From Aquabacterium sp. (GTDB lineage Bacteria > Pseudomonadota > Gammaproteobacteria > Burkholderiales > Burkholderiaceae_C): a stretch of 52,648 nt of DNA. The stretch covers positions 1-52,648 of the forward strand of contig SCTQ01000333.1 in the NCBI GenBank assembly GCA_004322345.1, read 5' to 3'. The notes beneath the pieces are model-generated. The model searched no databases. It was given only the letters and a program-made list of their open reading frames with translations, and had not been told where the DNA came from. The position numbers and the translations under genes were made by a program. This document shows positions 1 to 6,275 of this stretch, in pieces (position 1 is the stretch's first letter; every line of letters starts with the position of its first letter).

Positions 1-912
1 GAGGCCGTCGAAGGTCGCGTCGGCCTTGATCCAGGTGAAGCAGTTGCCGACGCGGTCCTTATGCTCGGACGCTCTCGGCGCGTGCGCGTCGGAGCAGTCG
101 AGCAGCGTAGCTTTGACGTTGGACTCGGAGAGCTTCTTGCGCGCCGCGTGGTATTCCGCAGGGTTCGCGGCTGCGGTGAATACCAAATCGGCTTGGTTGA
201 TGATGTTGCGCTTCTCGGCGATGGACTGGTCGTCCCACTTGAGGTTGGCCCATTCGGTCTTGCCGACGGCGATCAGGAACCTGCCGGCGAAGTAGGGCTT
301 CTCCAGGGCAGCGACGACCTTCTCCAAGCTCACGCAGAGGTTGTTGAAGCCCTCCCGCAAATGGGGCGCGTAGTCCGCCTTTTTCTCAGGCGGCGCTGAG
401 TCGACGATCATTTTCCCAAGCTCAGCCAGGCTTTCTCGGGTGATCACGGCGTTCCACTTGCCCTTCAAGTCGCTTGAGTCCGGAATCAGTTGGTAGCTCG
501 GAGTCAGCGCATTGAGGAACTGCTGTTGGATGACCGCCGGGTCCATGGCGTCGAAGATTACGTGCAGGTTGATGCGGTTCCAGCCTGACTGCGAATAGGT
601 GCCATCCTTCTCCTTCTTGACCACCCCGGCGAACTTGTCCAGACGCAGTTCAATGACGGGCAGCAGGAGATCGATGTTTTTGAGCCGGCCTTGTTCGAGC
701 TTGGCCTTGCGCGCGCGCTCGTAGCCATCGATGAAGATGTAGTCGTTGATGCCTATGGCCTTGAACTCTGGTGGCAAGGCTTCAAGGTCCGTCAGGAAGG
801 CTTCCCAGGCCTCGTCTTGGCTGGCGCCGGGGTAGTTGTGGACCAGCGACGACGGCGTATGGACGTGCAAGTCCCACTTTTTCCACGTCGAGCCGGCAAG
901 ACTATTTGTCAT
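1..912 (-). CDS. PHP-domain N-terminus of a TrlF-type PHP/AAA-like ATPase (partial)
   Basis: The minus-strand frame is open from ATG at 912 to the window edge, giving the first 304 residues; the C-terminal part lies outside the window. Residues 13-20 read WDLHVHTP, the first metal-binding motif of PHP phosphoesterases, and residues 271-277 read LDCSDAH, matching the late Asp-x-His metal-binding motif. Proteins that open with KWDLHVHTPSS and continue into a large ABC/AAA-like ATPase are annotated as TrlF family and are often found in defence-type islands (family knowledge). An AGGGAA ribosome site lies just before the ATG. GC content is visibly lower than in the genes to the right, in keeping with acquisition. 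The ATPase half is inferred, not seen. Confidence 0.72.
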   Translation of the reverse strand, partial: MTNSLAGSTWKKWDLHVHTPSSLVHNYPGASQDEAWEAFLTDLEALPPEFKAIGINDYIFIDGYERARKAKLEQGRLKNIDLLLPVIELRLDKFAGVVKKEKDGTYSQSGWNRINLHVIFDAMDPAVIQQQFLNALTPSYQLIPDSSDLKGKWNAVITRESLAELGKMIVDSAPPEKKADYAPHLREGFNNLCVSLEKVVAALEKPYFAGRFLIAVGKTEWANLKWDDQSIAEKRNIINQADLVFTAAANPAEYHAARKKLSESNVKATLLDCSDAHAPRASEHKDRVGNCFTWIKADATFDGL

Positions 913-979
913 TCGATTCCCTAAATCTTTAGCCGATGCAGGCCAGAGCTACTTCCCGCTGCTAGTGTTTCGTTTAGTT

Positions 980-1303
980 CTAGCCAGCAGTTGGGGCTTT
1001 TAACATCTCCGAGGATGGATCGGTACCGGCGAATGTCGGGTGACGGTCGAAGCGGCCGCTCTGCCCCCGCCTGCGAATGACTCTGACCAGTCTGAAGCGC
1101 TCCTTCGTGCAAAAGACTTGGCCAATTGAATCTGGCAGAAGACGCGCCTCGGCAATCAACCAGTCGCTCCTACTAAGCTTGCTCACTGCGTGGTCATGCT
1201 TGTTTGCACCTGCCCAGAAGCAGATCCAATCAGCATTCACCCAGAACTGATCAGTCTTTTGATCCAGCGAGAGATAGTGAGCCGCGCATACAAACGCGGT
1301 CAC
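980..1303 (-). CDS. Unknown 107-aa protein coupled to the XRE regulator
   Basis: GTG start at 1303 overlaps the stop of the upstream XRE gene in a GTGA arrangement, which argues for translational coupling and a real gene. The protein is rich in Trp and His in its first half (HYLSL, QFWVN, DWICFWAG) and basic near residues 70-80. Codon choice is less GC-biased at third positions than in the core genes of the window. I recognise no family. Position directly after a small HTH gene would fit the toxin slot of a toxin-antitoxin pair, but nothing in the sequence shows toxicity. Confidence 0.5.
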   Translation of the reverse strand: MTAFVCAAHYLSLDQKTDQFWVNADWICFWAGANKHDHAVSKLSRSDWLIAEARLLPDSIGQVFCTKERFRLVRVIRRRGQSGRFDRHPTFAGTDPSSEMLKAPTAG

Positions 1304-1542
1304 TTCCCCAGCCGCGCCCCCGAAACGATCTTCAGCACCCCGACAGGATCCGTGCGGACGGCCTCGCAGACTTCCAGAAACTCCACCACGTCCAAGCGCC
1401 GCTCCCCCGTCTCGTACTTGCTGACGAAGGACTGTGGCCGCGCCAACACTCGGGCGACATCCGCCTGAGTGAGCTTCGCCTCTCGCCGGGCATCGGCCAG
1501 GGCTGCCTGAAGCCGTTCATACGCTGTCTGCACGTAAACCAT
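1300..1542 (-). CDS. XRE-family HTH transcriptional regulator, 80 aa
   Basis: A compact Cro/CI-type helix-turn-helix protein. Residues 14-66 carry the HTH_3 pattern: LTQADVARVL, then QSFVSKYETGERRLDVVEF, then the last helix. Almost the whole protein is DNA-binding domain, so it is a stand-alone repressor or antitoxin-like protein. Start chosen at ATG 1542; the longer open frame above it is low-complexity shadow. Its stop overlaps the start of the unknown 107-aa gene. It lies upstream of the TrlF-type gene on the same strand and may control it. Confidence 0.85.
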   Translation of the reverse strand: MVYVQTAYERLQAALADARREAKLTQADVARVLARPQSFVSKYETGERRLDVVEFLEVCEAVRTDPVGVLKIVSGARLGK

Positions 1543-1715
1543 GCGGCGACTGTAGGGGCCCCAAATACGTAACCCAAAACAGGTTTCCAATTTTTGATCC
1601 ACCCCCGAAGGGGTGCGGCGGTGCCGATCTGCAATCGATCTATGCAATCCCATATTTGGATATCCTGGATACGGATTCATAAGGGCGGGCTGAACACGCC
1701 GTCGCAGAGGTCCAG
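1543..1715. promoter_or_regulatory. Divergent intergenic region, XRE versus 131-aa protein
   Basis: This stretch separates two divergent genes and is locally AT-richer (around 1651-1685) than its surroundings. It includes the near-palindrome GGATATCCTGGATAC around 1660. An AGAGG ribosome site lies before the ATG at 1716. I could not assign a convincing -35/-10 pair. Confidence 0.3.
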
Positions 1716-2111
1716 ATGTCCACTCAAGCCCGCTGCCGCCCGATGCAGGATCTGCTCGCCACCCTGCCCGCGCTTCCGCTGGGCGCTGACGGCAAGCCCG
1801 ACTACGCCGCGGCGGATACCGCCCTGCTGCTTCAGCTCTGCGAGCACGCCGAGGACTGCATGCGCGTCGCGCAGTCCGGACTTCAGGGGATAGGGACGCT
1901 GCTCGTGCATGCGGCCCCCGAGGCGGACATGGGCAGCATCGCGGGAGACGTGATTGAGGCGCTGGGGCACCTGCTGGCCGAGTTGGGGGACTTGGCGGGA
2001 CAGTGCCTGATCCTGGCGGGCGCTTGCCGGGCGCAGTTGGCGTCACGCAAAGCAGCAGAAGCCGAAGGCACGCATGCACGAGGGAGCCCGCTGCTGCCGC
2101 GCAGGGCTTGA
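1716..2111 (+). CDS. Hypothetical protein, 131 aa, helical
   Basis: ATG at 1716 has AGAGG seven bases upstream. The product is mostly helix-forming and Ala/Leu-rich with several Cys residues (CEHAEDC around 44-50, GQCLIL and GACRAQL near 95-105). I recognise no named family. The 3' part of the gene, encoding LAGQCLILAGACRAQLA, recurs in decayed form 132 bp further on, which suggests the present C-terminus arose by duplication or recombination. Last residues (RGSPLLPRRA) look like read-through into non-conserved DNA. Confidence 0.55.
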   Translation: MSTQARCRPMQDLLATLPALPLGADGKPDYAAADTALLLQLCEHAEDCMRVAQSGLQGIGTLLVHAAPEADMGSIAGDVIEALGHLLAELGDLAGQCLILAGACRAQLASRKAAEAEGTHARGSPLLPRRA

Positions 2112-2117
2112 CGAGCC

Positions 2118-2200
2118 AGACGAGCTGGCTGGCACTGCCTCATCCTGGCGGCTGACTGCTGGGCGCAACTGGCGTTGCCTGGAGCAACGGAAGCGCCGGA
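2118..2200 (+). pseudogene. Decayed duplicate of the 3' part of the 131-aa gene
   Basis: About 80 bases here align with 1987-2068 inside the preceding gene: both contain TGCCT-ATCCTGGCGG, then a GGGCGCA/A-CTGGCGT block and an AGCA-CGGAAGC block. With one base restored the second copy would read LAGxCLILAADCWAQLALPGATEAP, matching LAGQCLILAGACRAQLA. A one-base deletion breaks the frame. It is best read as a remnant of a tandem or recombined copy. Confidence 0.5.
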
Positions 2201-2333
2201 CTCAGGCTCCAGGAAGGAGAGGGTTGAGCCAAAACGCGTGAATCGCGTAGGCATCATGCAGGAGCGCCGCTTTCGGCGGCCAAGTCCGGGCCGTCTCCCG
2301 TGTGCCGCTTCAGCGAGGCAATGGCTCCGGTGC

Positions 2334-3443
2334 TCAGTCCGTATGAGCCGCGCTTGTCCGCTGGGCCTGTTCCCTCGCCTGCTCGATCGCTTGATGCAGC
2401 CGCTCGCGCAGCAACGGCAAGGGCGGGAGGTCCGTGAGGTATTCGCTCACGCGGATGGACTTGGCGTCGAGCTGCAGCAGCTCCACCTGCTCCGCGTCGG
2501 CGGATGCACAGAGGATGAGGCCGATGGGGGCCTCTTCGCCGGGCCCGCGCTCATGCCGGTCCAGCCATCGCAGGTACAGCTCCATCTGGCCCACGTGGGC
2601 GGGCTGGAAGGACTCGAGCTTGAGTTCGACGGCGACCAGGCAGCGCAGGCGGCGGTGGAAGAACAGCAGGTCCAGATGGAAGTCGTCCTTGCCCACGCTC
2701 ATGCGCTTCTGCCGGGCGACGAAGCAGAAGCTGGTGCCCAGCTCCAGCAGCACGCCTTCGATCTCACGCAGGATGGCGGCTTCAAGGTCGCGCTCGCTGT
2801 AGGCGCCTTTCAGACCCAGCAGGTCCAGGAAATAGGGGTCGCGGAAGACGGTGTCGGGGCTCAGCTGCCCTGCCCTGAGCTTGCCTATCTCCGCGGAAAT
2901 GACGCTTTCGGGTTTCCTAGAGAGCACGGTGCGCTGGTACAGCATGCCAGCGATCTTTTGCCTCAGCGTGCGAACGTCCCAGCGCTCGATGCGGCTCATC
3001 TCGGCGTAGAAGTCGCGCGCCATGGGGTCCTTGATGGGCAGCAGCGCGTGGAAGTGGGACCAGCTCAATTGTTGTGACAGCGTCACAACAATTGCCTCGT
3101 CGGGGAAAGACTGGGCGAACTGGATCATGCGAGCCAGTTCCGCGTAGCTGAACCCACGGCCGTACTCAGCCGTCAATTCTCGTGACAGCGTCACGAGAAT
3201 CTGTTTTGCGTAGGCAGCCCTGCCGCTCTGCAGATGGTCCTGCACGAGACGCCGGCCGACTCGCCAGCAAAGTAGCGCCTGAGTCGCGCAGGCGGCCGTC
3301 GCGATCCGCTGGCGGGCCGATTGGACGAGGGTCCGCAGGTCCCCTAGCAATGCCGCTTCGTCTACGCGAGCCGGTTGGGTGCTGGCCTCTCCCGGCTGCG
3401 CTCGCAGCCGAGACTTGCCCTTGATGCGTTGCGCTCGCTCCAT
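2334..3443 (-). CDS. DUF1016 / YhcG-type PDDEXK nuclease domain protein
   Basis: A 369-aa protein of the DUF1016 (YhcG) family. The N-terminal half (about 30-190) has the family's conserved blocks YAKQILVTLSRELTAEYG and TLSQQLSWSHFHALLPI. The C-terminal half is a PDDEXK fold with the nuclease motif DDFHLDLLFFHRRLRCLVAVELK in pieces at about 255-277 (Asp, then Glu-x-Lys). Members are found in restriction and other defence islands and are thought to cut or bind DNA (family knowledge). The gene carries two internal DNA palindromes, listed separately. Confidence 0.88.
   Translation of the reverse strand: MERAQRIKGKSRLRAQPGEASTQPARVDEAALLGDLRTLVQSARQRIATAACATQALLCWRVGRRLVQDHLQSGRAAYAKQILVTLSRELTAEYGRGFSYAELARMIQFAQSFPDEAIVVTLSQQLSWSHFHALLPIKDPMARDFYAEMSRIERWDVRTLRQKIAGMLYQRTVLSRKPESVISAEIGKLRAGQLSPDTVFRDPYFLDLLGLKGAYSERDLEAAILREIEGVLLELGTSFCFVARQKRMSVGKDDFHLDLLFFHRRLRCLVAVELKLESFQPAHVGQMELYLRWLDRHERGPGEEAPIGLILCASADAEQVELLQLDAKSIRVSEYLTDLPPLPLLRERLHQAIEQAREQAQRTSAAHTD
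3066..3094. repeat. Perfect 13-bp inverted repeat inside the DUF1016 gene
   Basis: CAATTGTTGTGAC and GTCACAACAATTG are exact reverse complements separated by AGC. It lies within the coding sequence for IVVTLSQQL. The centre GTGACAGCGTCAC is shared with a second palindrome at 3176-3200. Confidence 0.8.
3176..3200. repeat. Perfect 11-bp inverted repeat inside the DUF1016 gene
   Basis: ATTCTCGTGAC and GTCACGAGAAT are exact reverse complements around AGC, within the codons for ILVTLSREL. It shares its 13-base centre with the palindrome at 3066-3094. Confidence 0.8.
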
Positions 3444-3533
3444 TCATGGAGTCTCCAGCGCCCGGGACAGACAAAGATGCCACCCAGAGAGGGAAGCCGA
3501 GCGCGGTTCCCAATGGCAGCGCAGCGTGGCCGA

Positions 3534-4580
3534 TCAGGGAGACAGCTGCCTCACGCCCTCCGTGCTGCCGACAGCCTGCCGCTGCGCCCTCCTCCAAGCC
3601 GCCGGCGGCAACCCCGTCGCCCGCTTGAACGCCCGCGCAAACGCCGCCTCCGATTCGTACCCCACCTCCTGCGCCACCGCCGCCACCGTCGCGTGGCTCT
3701 CGCGCAGCAGGCGTGCGCCGCACTGCATGCGCCAGTTCGCCAGGTACTGCATCGGCGCCATGCCCGTCAGCGCGCTGAAGCGCTCGTGCAGCGCGGAGCG
3801 GGACAGGCCGATCTGGCGGCCCAGTTCTTCCAGTGTCCAGGCCTGGGCGGGATGGCCGTGCATCAGGCCGATGGCGCGGCCCACCTGCCGGTCGCGCAGC
3901 GCGCCCAGCCAGCCTTGTGCTTCCTCCGGCAGCGAATCCAGGTAGCGCCGCGCGCCATCCACGAACACCATCTCGCTCACCCGCTGCAGCAGCGCCTCCG
4001 CGCCGGCGCGGCGCGTGCCGGTCTCGGCCGCGGCGTGCTCCAGCATCGGGGCCACCCAGGCGCCCACGCCCTCGGCGCGCAGGTGCAGCAGCCTGGGCAG
4101 CGCGGCGATCAAGGGGTTGAAGGGCTTGAGGTCGCAGGCGATGAACCCGCACACCAGGACGGTGCTGGCGTCCTCGCGCGGCAGCAGGCCCAGCTCCACC
4201 ATGTCGCCGCGGTAGGTCACGGGGATGGGCGCGGCGGACTCGCGGTGGTCGAAGAGCCACTTGCCGTCCACCTGCGGCTGCAGGCCCGGCGCGCTGGACA
4301 CCACGTGCGCATCGCCGTGCGGCAGCATCACGATGTCGCCCTCCTGCAGGCGCAGCGGCGGCTCGCCGTCCACGGCCACCCAGCCGCCGCCCTTGGTGAA
4401 GATGTGGTACTCGATGACGTGCTCGGCGCCCGGCATGACGGCCGGTGCCAGCTCTTGCGACGCGGGGGCCTGCGCGGCCCACTGGTCGCGGCAGCTGACG
4501 TGGAAGAAGACGGAGCCGCGCAGCTGCACGCTGCGCAGCACGTCCGAAAGGGGGTCCAGCACCTCTTGCACGCTGCTCAT
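3534..4580 (-). CDS. AraC-family regulator with N-terminal cupin (Cupin_6)
   Basis: 348 aa. Residues about 15-190 form a cupin of the AraC_binding/Cupin_6 type (HIFTKGGGWVAVDGE, then GDIVMLPHGDAH). The C-terminal about 100 residues are a double HTH of the AraC/XylS type (WTLEELGRQIGLSRSALHERF, then VAQEVGYESEAAFARAFKR). Start chosen at ATG 4580 because GGGAGGG lies about ten bases upstream and the family begins near there; the frame stays open far upstream only because of GC bias. It is divergent from the TPR gene and sits 20 bp from the 70-base element at 4601, which is the likely site of its own control. Confidence 0.9.
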   Translation of the reverse strand: MSSVQEVLDPLSDVLRSVQLRGSVFFHVSCRDQWAAQAPASQELAPAVMPGAEHVIEYHIFTKGGGWVAVDGEPPLRLQEGDIVMLPHGDAHVVSSAPGLQPQVDGKWLFDHRESAAPIPVTYRGDMVELGLLPREDASTVLVCGFIACDLKPFNPLIAALPRLLHLRAEGVGAWVAPMLEHAAAETGTRRAGAEALLQRVSEMVFVDGARRYLDSLPEEAQGWLGALRDRQVGRAIGLMHGHPAQAWTLEELGRQIGLSRSALHERFSALTGMAPMQYLANWRMQCGARLLRESHATVAAVAQEVGYESEAAFARAFKRATGLPPAAWRRAQRQAVGSTEGVRQLSP

Positions 4581-4600
4581 CGTGCGGCCCTCCCATGCGT

Positions 4601-4670
4601 GCCGGACGCACGAGCATGCCGCGGCGACATGCGGTGAAGCGCGCCCAGGCGCGGGCGGGAACCATGCGCA
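4601..4670. promoter_or_regulatory. 70-base shared element, copy A (araC/TPR intergenic)
   Basis: Identical to 7792-7861 at 50 of 70 positions without gaps. The first 16 bases (GCCGGACGCACGAGCA) and the last 8 (CATGCGCA) are exact matches, and GGTGAAG is shared in the middle. After GGTGAAG both copies can form a short hairpin: GCGC/GCGC here, GTGCC/GGCAC in copy B, with one C-G pair replaced by T-A. It could be an operator for the AraC protein or a structured leader for the TPR gene; sequence alone does not decide. Confidence 0.6.
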
Positions 4671-4859
4671 GCTTGCCGGCCAGCGTGCCGGCGGCCCCCT
4701 GCGTTGACCAAGACATCCACCATGACCTCCGCCATCTCTTCCTCCTCGTCGTCCATCCCGGCGCCGGACCGCGCCCTCAAGCCGCCGCGGATTGTGGATG
4801 GAAGCGCACGCTGCGGCGACCCTCCCGTTCGCCGGCAGCCGCGGATCCAAGGGCGCGGG

Positions 4860-6164
4860 ATGGGCAGCCTGGATGCACGTGGCTGCCCGGTGTCGGGCGC
4901 CAGCCCGGCTGCCGCGCACCACTTCGAGGCCGCGCTGGCCAGCTTCCAGTCCTGGCGCGGCAGCGTGGACGCGCCGCTGCAGCGCGCCCTGCAGGAGGCA
5001 CCCGGCTTCGCGATGGCGCACGTGCTGCGCGCCCACGCGCTGGTGAGCAGCCGGGACCTGCGCCGCGTGCGGCAGGCCCAGTCGCTGCTGGACGATGCGG
5101 CCCACCTCGCGGTCAACCCGCGCGAGCGCCTGCACCTGGCGGCCATCGGCGCGGCTGCTGCCGGCCACTACGACCGCGCGCGGGACGCCTTGGACGCCCT
5201 GCTCGCCGTCTGGCCGCGCGATGCGCTGGCGCTGCAAGTGGCCGGCACCTTCGACTACTACACGGGCGACACGGCACGCATGCTGGCGCGCGTGGAATCG
5301 GTGCTGCCCAGCTGGTCGCCCGAGCTGCCGGGCTACCACGCGCTGCTGGCGCAGCGGGCCTTCGCGCTGGAGGAGACCGGCGACTACGCCCGGGCCGAGG
5401 ACCAGGCGCGCGCCGCGCTGGCACTGGAGCCGCTGGACGTGCGCGCCCATCACGTCATGGCCCACGTCTTCGAGATGACGGACCGGCCGGCCGAGGGCCT
5501 GCGCTGGATGGCCGCGCAGGACGTGCACGATGCACCCGCCGCGGCCGGCAGCTTCTTCACCACCCACTGCCGCTGGCACCTGGCGCTGTTCCACCTGGCG
5601 CTGTCGCAGCCCGATGCGGCGCTGGCGATCCACGACCGCTTCATGCCGGCGCGCCGTGGCGCCGACATCGCCGACCTCATCGACGCGGCCGCGCTGCTGT
5701 GGCGCCTGCAGTTGCAAGGCATAGCCGTGGATACACGCGCCCAGCGCCTGGCCGCCGCCTGGACGCCGCACATCGACGACGCCCTGTGCACCTTCAGCGA
5801 CGTGCACGCGATGCTGGCCTTCGTGGCCGCGCGCGACTGGCGCAGCGCCGAGCGGCTGCTGGCCGTGCTGGCGGCCAGCCAGGCGCGGGCCACGCGCCAC
5901 GGCCGCGCCTCGCGCGAGCTGGGCCTGCCGGCCTGCCGCGCGCTGCTGGCCTTCGGCCGCGGGGATGCCATCCTGGCCACCACGCTGCTGGCCAGCCTGC
6001 CCGCGGTGGCCCACCGCCTGGGCGGCAGCCATGCGCAGCGCGACGTGCTGCACCTGACGCTGCTGCACGCGGTGGAGCGCGTGCGCCGGCCGGCAGCACG
6101 CGCAGGCCACACGCACAACCGCTCCCCAACCACGGCCCCCACCACCGCCCCCACCAAAGGGTGA
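4860..6164 (+). CDS. Tetratricopeptide-repeat protein, TTC38-like
   Basis: About 434 aa of helical repeats. The start of homology (DARGCPVSGASPAAAHHFEAAL) and repeat blocks such as ALEETGDYARAEDQARAALALEPLD at about 175-200 resemble the TPR/TTC38-like family of soluble bacterial proteins. I prefer ATG 4860, which has AAGGG at a good distance and begins two residues before the conserved DARG; ATG 4722 in the same frame would add 46 low-complexity residues. The function of the family is poorly known; a scaffold or a role in secondary metabolism is inference. It is divergent from araC and followed by the FAD oxidoreductase. Confidence 0.78.
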   Translation: MGSLDARGCPVSGASPAAAHHFEAALASFQSWRGSVDAPLQRALQEAPGFAMAHVLRAHALVSSRDLRRVRQAQSLLDDAAHLAVNPRERLHLAAIGAAAAGHYDRARDALDALLAVWPRDALALQVAGTFDYYTGDTARMLARVESVLPSWSPELPGYHALLAQRAFALEETGDYARAEDQARAALALEPLDVRAHHVMAHVFEMTDRPAEGLRWMAAQDVHDAPAAAGSFFTTHCRWHLALFHLALSQPDAALAIHDRFMPARRGADIADLIDAAALLWRLQLQGIAVDTRAQRLAAAWTPHIDDALCTFSDVHAMLAFVAARDWRSAERLLAVLAASQARATRHGRASRELGLPACRALLAFGRGDAILATTLLASLPAVAHRLGGSHAQRDVLHLTLLHAVERVRRPAARAGHTHNRSPTTAPTTAPTKG

Positions 6165-6176
6165 GTTGAGGCGCCC

Positions 6177-6205
6177 GGCGGACGCCGGAGCAAACGCGCA
6201 CGACG
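6177..6205 (+). promoter_or_regulatory. Possible partial third copy of the shared element (5' part)
   Basis: GGCGGACGCCGGAGCAAACG and the following nine bases match the first 29 bases of the copy at 7792 at 23 positions. The remainder of the element is not recognisable. It lies about 70 bp before the oxidoreductase start. In DNA this GC-rich the match is suggestive only. Confidence 0.3.
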
Positions 6206-6227
6206 CCTGAGCAGGCCGCTGCGGGGC

Positions 6228-6270
6228 CCGTCTTTCCAGAATGCCGCCCACACATTCTTTGGAAAGACGG
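6228..6270. promoter_or_regulatory. Inverted repeat covering the oxidoreductase ribosome site
   Basis: CCGTCTTTCC at 6228-6237 is the exact reverse complement of GGAAAGACGG at 6261-6270, with AGAATG/CATTCT extending the inner arms imperfectly. GGAAAG, the probable ribosome site for ATG 6276, is inside the downstream arm. It could act as an operator or as a hairpin that hides the ribosome site. Confidence 0.6.
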
Positions 6271-6275
6271 ACCGC

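Noticed and set aside
4722-4859. ATG 4722 as start of the TPR protein
   Set aside because: The 46 extra residues are Ser/Pro/Arg low-complexity and have no ribosome site; 4860 has both site and conserved start. Not fully excluded.
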